Source of the DNA: Candidatus Moraniibacteriota bacterium
GTDB taxonomy: Bacteria; Patescibacteriota; Minisyncoccia; Moranbacterales; UBA2206
Assembly: GCA_023261605.1 (NCBI GenBank)
Contig: JAHFOP010000021.1
Location: 1-14,130, forward strand
DNA length: 14,130 bases
Direction of reading: 5' to 3'
Part shown: one piece after another, positions 8,114 to 14,130 of the stretch
Layout: each line of letters opens with the position of its first letter
Numbering within the stretch: the first letter of the stretch is position 1
The notes under the pieces: generated by a model
Told to the model about the DNA's origin: nothing
The model's database searches: none
What the model saw: the letters and a program-made list of their open reading frames with translations, nothing else
Translations under genes and position numbers: made by a program

Positions 8114-8154
8114 TTTAAATAAAAAAATGCCCAGGGGGCATTTTTTTATTTAAA
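8114..8154. terminator. Bidirectional intrinsic terminator
   Basis: A 19-base arm (8114-8132) is perfectly complementary to 8136-8154 across a loop of three bases (AGG). The core is GC (TGCCC/GGGCA), flanked by seven A on the left and seven T on the right, so either strand gives a hairpin followed by a U-run. It separates the convergent PBP gene (plus) and dciA-like gene (minus), and the stop codon of the latter (8146-8148) lies inside the right arm. Confidence 0.9.
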
Positions 8155-8424
8155 CTTAATCTCCCTCACCACTCCATCCCCCAATTCCCCGTTCATTTTC
8201 CGCATGATAAAACTGCGATTGGAAAAAACTTCCGCAGTCCAGGTGGATGATTCACTGCGCACAAAAAGTGTGCTGTTTTTGAAAAAGTCAGGTTGAATTT
8301 TCGCCGCACCGACATTGCCATACTCTTCCTTAATGATTCTTCTGAAGATATAAAAAACATCTTTGTCCGTCAGGGCTAGTACGCGGGTCTTTTTTTTCTT
8401 CAATAAATCACTCAGTGCTCGCAT
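8146..8424 (-). CDS. dciA: DUF721/DciA-like protein
   Basis: A 92-residue protein of the DUF721 family. The typical pattern is present: a basic N-terminus, a helical stretch (KDVFYIFRRIIKEEYG), a short strand region ending SESSTWTAEV with the conserved tryptophan, and a C-terminal LGDGVVREIKFK that matches the family's 'LG...V..I+F' ending. DciA proteins work with the replicative helicase DnaB in bacteria that lack DnaC/DnaI loaders. The protein is short but complete for the family core. It starts 8 bases after the trxB stop and is the last gene of dnaN-trxB-dciA, consistent with a replication role. The family assignment rests on motifs read by eye; the helicase-loading role is inferred from the family and the place near the origin. 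Confidence 0.72.
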   Translation of the reverse strand: MRALSDLLKKKKTRVLALTDKDVFYIFRRIIKEEYGNVGAAKIQPDFFKNSTLFVRSESSTWTAEVFSNRSFIMRKMNGELGDGVVREIKFK

Positions 8425-8432
8425 ATTATTCT

Positions 8433-9353
8433 CTATTCCTTAAGCCATCTAAAAATACTTCGCACTGCAATGGCGCCTTCAGCTGCCGCTGTGATCACTT
8501 GCTGAAAACCATCTGAACCATCCGTGACGTCGCCCGCCGCCCAAGCGCCCGTAAGTGAGGTGGTGCAATCCGGGTTAATTTTAATATAACCCTTTTTGTC
8601 AGTTTCCAATTTTATACCGCGGGCATATTCGATATTAGGCACACTTCCCGCTTCAATAAAAAGTCCGTCCATTTCCAACTGGCAATTATTTTTATATTCT
8701 TTATCTAATTCAACTCTTTCCAATTTATCTCGGCCCAATATTTCCACTACATTTGTATTGAAAATGATTTCCACATTTTCACTGTGTGAAATTTTTTTGG
8801 TCCAGTATGGTTCCGCCTTCAGCTCTGCTCCGCGATAGATCAAATAAACTTTTTCACATAAATTAGAAAGATAGAGCGCCGCGCTGGCCGCGCTATCACC
8901 CCCACCAATCACTCCGACGATTTTATTTTTATAGAAAAACCCATCACAAGTGGCGCAATATGACACACCCATACCCAATAAGTGTTTTTCGCCGGCAATA
9001 GCCAATTTCCGCCTTTTTGTGCCCGTCGCCAAAAGTATCGTGCGCGCATGTAATGTTTCTTGATTGGCTAGTGCTAAAATAAAAACTTCTTTTTTTTTCA
9101 TAATCGAATCAATTGTGGTGGACACAATTTCCACACCATATTTTTTCGCATGCGCCCCCCATTTTTGCGAAAAATCAAAACCTGTCATATTTTCCATTCC
9201 AGGATAATTATCGATATCATGTGTCTCGGTTATTTGCCCACCTAAAATACTCCCCACAACTTTATGCTCTATTCCGTATCGTGAAGCATAAATAGAAGCT
9301 GCAAGTCCCGCCGGTCCCGCGCCAATTATTATTAAATCGTGTATTTTTTCCAT
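8433..9353 (-). CDS. trxB: Thioredoxin-disulfide reductase
   Basis: A 306-residue flavoprotein of the usual length for low-molecular-weight TrxB, which passes electrons from NAD(P)H through FAD and a redox cysteine pair to thioredoxin in the cytoplasm. It has the FAD-binding GAGPAG (11-16), the redox CATC (133-136), the nucleotide-binding GGGDSA (150-155), and the C-terminal FAD motif with AAGDVTDG. The segment that in E. coli reads HRRDGFRAE and holds the NADPH 2'-phosphate is here YRGAELKAE (173-181), so two of the three basic contacts are changed. Cofactor preference may therefore differ. It lies 23 bases after dnaN and 8 before the dciA-like gene on the same strand. No thioredoxin gene is in the window. 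Confidence 0.93.
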   Translation of the reverse strand: MEKIHDLIIIGAGPAGLAASIYASRYGIEHKVVGSILGGQITETHDIDNYPGMENMTGFDFSQKWGAHAKKYGVEIVSTTIDSIMKKKEVFILALANQETLHARTILLATGTKRRKLAIAGEKHLLGMGVSYCATCDGFFYKNKIVGVIGGGDSAASAALYLSNLCEKVYLIYRGAELKAEPYWTKKISHSENVEIIFNTNVVEILGRDKLERVELDKEYKNNCQLEMDGLFIEAGSVPNIEYARGIKLETDKKGYIKINPDCTTSLTGAWAAGDVTDGSDGFQQVITAAAEGAIAVRSIFRWLKE

Positions 9354-9376
9354 ACTTTTTAATTTTCAACTTTCAA

Positions 9377-10534
9377 CTAATTCTTAATCGGCATTGCAAT
9401 ATAAACAAAGTTATTTAAGACTTCCCCGCTTTTTTCATCAATCTCCTGAATAGCCACTGGCGTTGATTCGCTATTCAACAAAATAGCCACTTGTTCTGTT
9501 GCGGCAATATTAATCCCATCCAAAAGATATTTAACATTAAAAACAACTTCCTGAGACTCCCCAGTGATGTCAAATTTGAGCTCTGTTGAATTCTCTCCTG
9601 TTTCAGCGCCAGAGGCATACACGAAAGCCGCCTTTGCCTCAGCGTCAATTTTGAGCGTAATTTCATTAGAGCCACCTGATGAAAAAAGGCCGGCTGTTTT
9701 AAACGCGTGTTGAAAAAATTTCTTCTCACCTACAATTCTGGTTTTATACTCTTTTGGCATAATATATTCATATTGTGGATATTTTCCTTCAATTAGACGA
9801 GAGACCAATCGAATCCCATCCATCTCGAAGAAAATCTGTCCATCCTCCACCGCTATTTTCACTCTAAAATTATCTTCTTCTGCTATCATCCGATTAAATT
9901 CAATAAGAGTATTGGCTGGAATAATGATACTTTCATTTTTTTCAATAAAAGGTAAATACACCTCTTTATTAATATCCTTTTCTTTTAATTTTATTTCATA
10001 TTCAGCTAAACGAAAACTATCCGTCGCGGCAAAAAACAATCCTTCTGCTTTTAATTTAATATTGATCCCTGTAAGTTCTTGACGCGCTTCATTCACCGCC
10101 ACCGCTACTAAAACTTTAGTTATGGCCTTTTTAAATTCAATTCCATCTAATTCTAATAAGTAATCCCCCTTTCTAAAAGGAATTAGAGGAAAATCGCCCG
10201 CTGAGATACCTTTAATAACTGTTTTATTAGTTTTATTTTCAATCTTCAAAACATCCCCGTCTGATTCTATTATTAAATTATCCCCATTTAATAAATTATT
10301 AGACAATCCACTTATAAGTCTGGCTGGGACAGTTATCTTTCCTTCTTTTTCAATTTTAGCGCCAATTTGTGAAGAAATACCTATTTCCAAATTAGTAGCG
10401 GACAACTTCAATCCTCCCTTTTCAGTTTCAAATAGAATATTATTTAATATGGGTAATGTATTTCTTTTAGCCACTGCACGTTCACAATTGTAAATCGCCT
10501 TTTTGAAATTTTCTTGAGTGCAAATTAGTTTCAT
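9377..10534 (-). CDS. dnaN: DNA polymerase III beta sliding clamp
   Basis: A 385-residue protein with the three-fold clamp layout. The N-terminal domain begins MKLICTQENFKKAI, with KRNTLPILNNILFE and LSATNLEIGI, followed by VPARLISGL. The middle domain holds LTGINIKL, ATDSFRLAEYE and an IDE-poor RLIEGKYPQYEYIMP segment, which is the clamp signature. The C-terminal domain ends VYIAMPIKN, the counterpart of the terminal MPMRL of E. coli DnaN. It forms a ring on DNA that tethers DNA polymerase and other partners. It is slightly longer than the about 366-residue E. coli form. It follows dnaA on the same strand across 285 non-coding bases with origin-like features, and leads the dnaN-trxB-dciA run. 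Its start codon is preceded by an AT-rich stretch without a clear ribosome-binding site. Confidence 0.96.
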   Translation of the reverse strand: MKLICTQENFKKAIYNCERAVAKRNTLPILNNILFETEKGGLKLSATNLEIGISSQIGAKIEKEGKITVPARLISGLSNNLLNGDNLIIESDGDVLKIENKTNKTVIKGISAGDFPLIPFRKGDYLLELDGIEFKKAITKVLVAVAVNEARQELTGINIKLKAEGLFFAATDSFRLAEYEIKLKEKDINKEVYLPFIEKNESIIIPANTLIEFNRMIAEEDNFRVKIAVEDGQIFFEMDGIRLVSRLIEGKYPQYEYIMPKEYKTRIVGEKKFFQHAFKTAGLFSSGGSNEITLKIDAEAKAAFVYASGAETGENSTELKFDITGESQEVVFNVKYLLDGINIAATEQVAILLNSESTPVAIQEIDEKSGEVLNNFVYIAMPIKN

Positions 10535-10600
10535 ATATTCTTAGTTGTTATTATATTTAATTTATATAATATTATTAGTTATTATTAGGAGAGTTTTTTA

Positions 10601-10651
10601 GGGGGATAAGTCTGAAAAAAAGCTTATAATAAACAAAAACCAAGTGGATAA
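10601..10651 (-). promoter_or_regulatory. DnaA-box-like sites, dnaN side of oriC
   Basis: On the minus strand, 10643-10651 reads TTATCCACT, one mismatch from the consensus TTATNCACA. A weaker site, TTATCCCCC, is at 10601-10609 with two mismatches. Both are part of a repeated GGATAAGT on the plus strand (10604-10611 and 10646-10653), 42 bases apart, or about four helical turns. Confidence 0.5.
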
Positions 10652-10755
10652 GTTGTGAGTGTGTAATTGAGTTAAGAGGCGAGGATGGAGGGAGAGGAAA
10701 TAAAAAATAAATTTATTTAGAAAAATATTATCTTATAAACAAGGCGCGTGGGGAG

Positions 10756-10799
10756 TTAGACACAGACTTATACACAAATAATTTAAGTAGTTATGCACT
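10756..10799 (+). promoter_or_regulatory. DnaA-box cluster, dnaA side of oriC
   Basis: There are three sites on the plus strand: TTAGACACA at 10756-10764 (one mismatch), TTATACACA at 10768-10776 (perfect match to TTATNCACA) and TTATGCACT at 10791-10799 (one mismatch). They lie just downstream of the dnaA stop codon and point opposite to the site at 10643-10651. Confidence 0.65.
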
Positions 10800-10819
10800 A
10801 GTTATACCTAAAAAATAAA

Positions 10820-12208
10820 TTAGCCAGTGAGGGAATATATCTGATCGCGAAGCTGATCAATTTCTTCTTTTAATTTTTCATTTGTTTCAATTTCTTTGGA
10901 TATTTTTTCATATGCGTAGAGGGCAGTGGTGTGGTCTCGGCCGCCAAGTTTATCACCAATACCAGGGTAGGAATATTGCAACTCGCTTCTCATAAGAAAC
11001 ATAGTTATTTGGCGAGGCCTTGAGACTTCTTTTTTTCTATTTTTAGCAATTAGATCGTCTTGGTTAATTTCATAAAATTCGGAAACTACCTTAAAAATGT
11101 GTTTATGTGTAATACCTTTTCTTTTGCCGCTAGAAAGAATGTCGGAGAGGATTTTTTTTGTGTATGCTAGGGTGAGATCTTTTTTGGTTAATTGGGCACT
11201 AACAGAAACGCGGTTTAGCGCCCCCTCTAACTCACGCACATTATTTTTTATATTATTGGCGATAAATTCTAGAGCATCATCATCTATTTTCATATTGGTC
11301 GCAGCTGATTTTTGTTGCAAAATAGCCAAGCGTGTTTCCAAATCGGGCTTGGAAATATCAGCTATCATGCCACCTTCAAAACGAGAAAGAAGCCGTTCCT
11401 CAAGGATTTGGATAGCTTTAGGTGGTCGATCACTGGTCAAAATTATTTGTTTATTTTTTTGGTAGAGGGAATTGAAGATATGAAAAAACTCCTCTTGAGT
11501 TTTTTCTTTGCCGGAGATAAACTGAATATCATCAATAATTAGCAGGTCTATTTTTTGATATTCGCTTTTAAAATCATCAATGGTCCTGTTTTTTATAGAA
11601 TCTATTAAGGCGCTAGTAAATCGTTCTGAGGAAATATATTTTATGCGTAGGTGAGGGTTGCTTTTTAATAATTCATTGCCAACAGATTGAATGAGGTGTG
11701 TTTTGCCTAGGCCGACCCCACCGTAGATAAAAAGAGGATTATAGACACGTCCAACGTTCTGTGACACGGCGTAGCAAGCGGCGCGTGCTAACTCATTACT
11801 GCCCCCAATAATAAATTTATCAAAAGTATATTTAGGATTGAGGTTTGTTTCTTGATTGAAGTGTAGTCTTTTTTCGGTATATTCAATAGTCTTTTTTGGA
11901 GGAAGCACAGCGTCGACAGAGGGCTCTTTAATAGATAGGAAAGAGCGATCCTGATTGGAAGATATAACACAAGAAACGGTGGTTATATCTTCCTGGATAT
12001 TTTTTAGGGCGCGCAAGATATAGATATTGTATTTATTTTCCAGCCATTCCTTGGCAAAGCCATTAGGCACACCAAGTGTAACACGGCCATTTTTAATGGA
12101 AAGAATAGCCGTATTCTTAAACCAAGTGATGAAATTAGCTTTTGAAATTGAAAGCTCTATCTCACCAAGAGCGGCCTGCCAAAGTTCGGTGTTTGTTAGG
12201 GGTTTCAT
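10820..12208 (-). CDS. dnaA: Chromosomal replication initiator DnaA
   Basis: A 462-residue initiator with all four domains. Domain I (about 1-80) begins with LWQAALGEIE and has a WFKNT helix. A short variable linker runs to about 125. The AAA+ domain has Walker A GGVGLGKT (163-170), Walker B IIDDIQF with D226 and D227, and a RELEGAL sensor segment near 325. Domain IV carries the DNA-binding signature GGRDHTT, with DHTT at 425-428. It binds ATP and DnaA boxes and opens oriC. I chose ATG at 12208; an in-frame GTG at 12226 would add six residues (MFLKKT) but lies in a less likely context, and the family normally begins close before the LW motif. A promoter and DnaA-box-like sites lie just upstream, and the divergent rpmH gene is about 230 bases away. 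Read-through into dnaN is possible. Confidence 0.97.
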   Translation of the reverse strand: MKPLTNTELWQAALGEIELSISKANFITWFKNTAILSIKNGRVTLGVPNGFAKEWLENKYNIYILRALKNIQEDITTVSCVISSNQDRSFLSIKEPSVDAVLPPKKTIEYTEKRLHFNQETNLNPKYTFDKFIIGGSNELARAACYAVSQNVGRVYNPLFIYGGVGLGKTHLIQSVGNELLKSNPHLRIKYISSERFTSALIDSIKNRTIDDFKSEYQKIDLLIIDDIQFISGKEKTQEEFFHIFNSLYQKNKQIILTSDRPPKAIQILEERLLSRFEGGMIADISKPDLETRLAILQQKSAATNMKIDDDALEFIANNIKNNVRELEGALNRVSVSAQLTKKDLTLAYTKKILSDILSSGKRKGITHKHIFKVVSEFYEINQDDLIAKNRKKEVSRPRQITMFLMRSELQYSYPGIGDKLGGRDHTTALYAYEKISKEIETNEKLKEEIDQLRDQIYSLTG

Positions 12209-12252
12209 TGTTTTTTTGAGAAACACAAGGTTGTATGGTGGCTAATTAGAAA

Positions 12253-12261
12253 AGTATAGCA
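12253..12261 (-). promoter_or_regulatory. Extended -10 promoter for dnaA
   Basis: The minus strand reads TGCTATACT, an extended -10 element (TGn plus TATACT, five of six consensus bases). Transcription would start near 12246, about 38 bases before the dnaA ATG. No good -35 hexamer lies 16-18 bases upstream; the region there is T-rich. Extended -10 promoters often tolerate that. Confidence 0.5.
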
Positions 12262-12288
12262 CAAAAAAACCCAAAAAACGAAAGGAAA

Positions 12289-12320
12289 AGTGCATAAAGC
12301 TGTTTATAATGTGTGGATTA
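12289..12320 (-). promoter_or_regulatory. DnaA-box-like pair upstream of the dnaA promoter
   Basis: On the minus strand, TAATCCACA (12312-12320) and TTATGCACT (12289-12297) are each one mismatch from TTATNCACA. The second is identical to the site at 10791-10799 in oriC. They lie 28-67 bases upstream of the dnaA -10 element, where DnaA binding could control its own transcription, as is established in E. coli and B. subtilis. Confidence 0.5.
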
Positions 12321-12373
12321 TATCTTGAGTATATAAAGAAAGGGGAGTTTAGGCAAGCTCAGTGGGACTGCGA

Positions 12374-12402
12374 TTGACTTTTGGGTGGTTAGCTGGTAAA
12401 CT
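12374..12402 (+). promoter_or_regulatory. Promoter for rpmH-rnpA-yidC-jag
   Basis: TTGACT at 12374-12379 (five of six bases) is separated by exactly 17 bases from TAAACT at 12397-12402 (four of six), which carries a TGn extension at 12394-12396. The predicted start near 12409 leaves a leader of about 30 AT-rich bases before rpmH. The rest of the dnaA-rpmH gap holds nothing else I recognise. Confidence 0.6.
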
Positions 12403-12438
12403 TCTAATTAATTAAAACAATTAATTTATAAAAAATAT

Positions 12439-12576
12439 ATGAGCGTCACCTATAAGCCCAAAAGCACAAAAAGAAGAAATACTCATGGCTTTTTGAAGCG
12501 CCAAGAAACGAGCGCTGGAAAAAATGTTATTAAAAGAAGGCGCCAAAAAGGCAGGAAAAAACTAACTACCATCTAA
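12439..12576 (+). CDS. rpmH: 50S ribosomal protein L34
   Basis: A 45-codon gene whose translation starts MSVTYKPKSTKRRNTHGF and has the L34 pattern: basic residues throughout, then HGFLKR, and near the end a KRRRQKGRKKLT segment matching the usual 'RRRKGRKRL'. L34 is a small rRNA-binding protein of the large ribosomal subunit. The typical L34 start 'M(K)RT(Y/F)QP' is changed to MSVTYKPKSTKR, so the N-terminus is slightly shifted but the family is clear. It follows a good promoter, has no Shine-Dalgarno sequence (AT-rich AAAAATAT before the ATG), and ends 4 bases before rnpA, the classical partner gene. Confidence 0.95.
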   Translation: MSVTYKPKSTKRRNTHGFLKRQETSAGKNVIKRRRQKGRKKLTTI

Positions 12577-12580
12577 ACGG

Positions 12581-12922
12581 ATGCTTGCTCTAGAAAACAG
12601 GCTTGTGGCAGGGCGCGATTTTAACGCAGTATATAAATGTGGCCGTTTTTTTTCTTTCGAGAACATTGTGTTAAAAGTAGCTAAAAATGGGCTTGAAACG
12701 ACTAGGGTGGGTTTTTCTGTGGGGCTTAAATTTTCGCCTAGGGCGGTTGAGCGCAATCAGGTCAAGCGCTGGCTGCGTGAAATAGTCAAAAAACATCTAG
12801 GAGAAATGAAAAAAGGGTTTGATGTGATTGTTATGCCAAAGAAAGAAGCGACGTTTCCAGTTCGACAAAAGCTGGAACAAAACCTCCTGAGTGCTATTTT
12901 ACGAGGAAATTTACTTATTTAA
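12581..12922 (+). CDS. rnpA: Ribonuclease P protein component
   Basis: A 113-residue basic protein. It has the family start RLVAGRDFNAVYKCGR, the central strand RVGFSVGLK, and the RNA-binding signature RNQVKRWLRE at 58-67. It helps the RNase P RNA remove 5' leaders from tRNA precursors. The length is usual. The start 4 bases after rpmH indicates co-transcription and probably coupled translation. The gene that often follows, yidD, is absent; yidC follows after 18 bases. Confidence 0.95.
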   Translation: MLALENRLVAGRDFNAVYKCGRFFSFENIVLKVAKNGLETTRVGFSVGLKFSPRAVERNQVKRWLREIVKKHLGEMKKGFDVIVMPKKEATFPVRQKLEQNLLSAILRGNLLI

Positions 12923-12940
12923 TCATAAAAAATAAAAAAC

Positions 12941-13699
12941 ATGGGACTTTTATTTAACGAAGCAGTGTATCGCCCACTGTATAATCTTTTGATTTTTGTT
13001 TATAACACGCTGTCTTTTCATGATTTTGGCATCGCCATTATTCTTGTGACAATTATTATAAAGCTGGTTTTAGTGCCACTATCAAAAAAACAGATCGAGT
13101 CGCAGAAGAAAATGCAAGAAATGCAGCCTAAAATCAAGGAAATTCAGGAAAAATACAAAAAAGACAAGGAGAAACAAAGCAAGGCGCTGATGGAATTTTA
13201 CAAAACAAATAAAGCCAATCCCTTTTCCGGCTGTTTGCCAACAATCTTTCAATTGATTTTTTTAATCGCGATTTACCGGGTTTTATTTAACATCTCAAGC
13301 AACAATTTACTGGTTGATCCAAAAGAGCTATATGCCTTTATTCCCAATCCGGGTCAGATAAATCAATATTTTTTAGGGCTAGTGGATCTTTCTAAAAAAG
13401 TTAATCTGGGGCATATCACTGTGGGGATGGTGGCGCAAGTAATTTTAATCATCGCTGCCGCTGCCGCTCAATACTTCCAAATGAAGATGATTATGCCAAA
13501 GGCGCCACCAAAAACCACCTCCCAGCCTGATTTAGCTAGCACGATGTCGAGCCAAATGATGTATCTCGGGCCAATTTTGACACTATTTATTGGGATAAGC
13601 TATCCGTCAGGTCTGGCGCTTTACTGGCTGATTTCGACAGTTTTTGCTATAATTCAACAAAAGCAACTAATGAAAAAAATCACTAGTGGAAGGGCTTGA
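12941..13699 (+). CDS. yidC: YidC/Oxa1-type membrane protein insertase
   Basis: A 252-residue protein of the short, Gram-positive-like YidC type without the large periplasmic domain of E. coli YidC. Hydrophobic segments lie at about 13-24, 29-47, 98-117, 158-180 and 207-240. Between the second and third is a cytoplasmic K/E/Q-rich helical hairpin (about 48-92). A lysine (K41, in TIIIKLVLVPL) takes the place of the conserved positive residue in the hydrophilic groove, arginine in E. coli and B. subtilis. The NPFSGCLPTIFQ segment and the terminal YPSGLALYW helix are family marks. It inserts proteins into the membrane alone or with SecYEG. It ends with TGA followed closely by TAG. The spacing to jag is 32 bases. 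Confidence 0.95.
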   Translation: MGLLFNEAVYRPLYNLLIFVYNTLSFHDFGIAIILVTIIIKLVLVPLSKKQIESQKKMQEMQPKIKEIQEKYKKDKEKQSKALMEFYKTNKANPFSGCLPTIFQLIFLIAIYRVLFNISSNNLLVDPKELYAFIPNPGQINQYFLGLVDLSKKVNLGHITVGMVAQVILIIAAAAAQYFQMKMIMPKAPPKTTSQPDLASTMSSQMMYLGPILTLFIGISYPSGLALYWLISTVFAIIQQKQLMKKITSGRA

Positions 13700-13731
13700 T
13701 ACTAGAGATAATTTAACTTAATTTAAAATAT

Positions 13732-14130
13732 ATGGGAGAACAAGACTTGATAGATATTAATGAGATGGTGAAGCAGGTTGTTCTGGGTTTATTGGAAAAA
13801 ATGAACATTAAGGGTGAGGTGGAAATTCAAACGACTTCCCAGAATGGACGAGAAAGTCTGATTTGCAATGTTAAAACAGAAGAATCGAGTTATTTAATCG
13901 GTCAATATGGAATCAATTTGCAAGCCTTGCAACACTTGGCGCGGGTGATTGTGCGCAAGAAAACAGCTGAAAAATCAGATTTTATCTTGGATATTAATTC
14001 ATATCGCCAGGAAAAAAACGAATCGATCGCATTTTTGGCGAAAAATATGGCTGAGAAAGCTCTTTCGGAAAAAAGAACAATTGCTCTTCGTCCGATGTCT
14101 CCCTATGAAAGAAGATTGGTACATATGGAG
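13732..14130 (+). CDS. jag: Jag/KhpB-like KH-R3H RNA-binding protein (3' partial)
   Basis: The frame starts at ATG 13732 and is open to the window edge (133 codons, no stop). Residues about 40-90 form a KH domain with the GxxG loop GQYG (57-60), followed by NLQALQHLARV. The R3H domain begins near 95 and reaches the R-x-x-x-H signature (R127, H131) at the edge. KhpB/Jag binds RNA and, in Gram-positives, affects cell division and elongation. The long N-terminal Jag-N domain of firmicute proteins is absent: only about 12 residues precede the first helix. Its place directly after yidC is the conserved order. The C-terminal end lies outside the window. Confidence 0.92.
   Translation, partial: MGEQDLIDINEMVKQVVLGLLEKMNIKGEVEIQTTSQNGRESLICNVKTEESSYLIGQYGINLQALQHLARVIVRKKTAEKSDFILDINSYRQEKNESIAFLAKNMAEKALSEKRTIALRPMSPYERRLVHME

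Larger units (their letters stand above)
10535..10819. other. Putative replication origin (oriC), dnaA-dnaN intergenic region
   Basis: These 285 non-coding bases hold DnaA-box-like sites pointing in opposite directions on either side of a purine-rich tract (10674-10700, 25 of 27 purines) and an AT-rich stretch with a perfect 14-base palindrome (10705-10718), a possible unwinding element. A second very AT-rich stretch, 10535-10590, lies next to dnaN. By eye, the plus-strand G/C bias switches from C-rich in dnaN to G-rich in dnaA, as expected at an origin. The same dnaA-oriC-dnaN layout is established for Bacillus subtilis. No convincing dnaN promoter or dnaA terminator was found here. Confidence 0.75.

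Noticed and set aside
10802..10810. TTATACCTA as a further DnaA box
   Set aside because: It has two mismatches to TTATNCACA at conserved positions, too weak to list with the other sites.
11097..11465. Plus-strand open frame of 122 codons opposite dnaA
   Set aside because: It is antisense to the conserved AAA+ region of DnaA and shows no motif of its own.
12209..12226. GTG at 12226 as the dnaA start
   Set aside because: It adds only six residues of no family similarity, and ATG at 12208 gives the usual short lead before the LW motif. It remains a possible alternative.
12406..12426. AT-only 8-bp inverted repeat (AATTAATT) in the rpmH leader region
   Set aside because: The stem has no GC pair and overlaps the predicted transcription start. 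It is best explained by AT-richness.
13688..13705. TGA stop of yidC as evidence on the genetic code
   Set aside because: A TAG follows two codons later in frame, so this site alone cannot tell. The standard code is argued instead from the lack of in-frame TGA in all long genes.

Overview
The window looks like a piece of a Patescibacteria (CPR, probably Parcubacteria-like) chromosome that spans the replication origin. The grounds are the AT-rich composition, near absence of Shine-Dalgarno sequences, compact gene packing, short divergent core proteins, a class A PBP with an Ig-like tail, and the rpmH-rnpA-yidC-jag / dnaA-dnaN arrangement. The lineage is an inference from style, not from a marker alignment. 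No long reading frame contains an in-frame TGA, so the glycine-UGA code of Gracilibacteria/Absconditabacteria is not in use.

Positions 1-5449, plus strand: a tightly packed five-gene run. Gene 1 is an ATP-grasp amino-acid ligase fused to a RimB-type retropepsin domain and is probably cut by the left edge. Next come a stand-alone ATP-grasp domain of cyanophycin-synthetase type, two unlike RimK-type ATP-grasp ligases, and a stand-alone Mur ligase of cyanophycin-synthetase type. Together they hold four ATP-dependent amide-bond-forming ligase domains, one Mur ligase and one protease, which suggests synthesis and trimming of a non-ribosomal peptide or peptide tag. The substrate is not visible. This is the strongest candidate for an undescribed system in the window.

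Positions 5450-8160: a promoter, a class A penicillin-binding protein (glycosyltransferase 51 plus transpeptidase plus Cys-containing linker plus Ig-like tail), and a long perfect hairpin that can terminate transcription from both sides.

Positions 8146-12208, minus strand: dnaA, then an intergenic region with DnaA boxes (putative oriC), then dnaN, trxB and a DUF721/DciA-like gene. Positions 12209-12438 hold the divergent dnaA and rpmH promoters with DnaA-box-like sites that could give DnaA autoregulation.

Positions 12439-14130, plus strand: rpmH (45 codons), rnpA, yidC and the start of jag/khpB, which runs off the right edge. By eye, the G-versus-C bias of the plus strand switches between dnaN (C-rich) and dnaA (G-rich), which supports initiation in 10535-10819. 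The PBP and ATP-grasp genes are then transcribed toward the origin, against the leftward fork. I saw no tRNA or rRNA genes, CRISPR arrays, insertion sequences or riboswitches.
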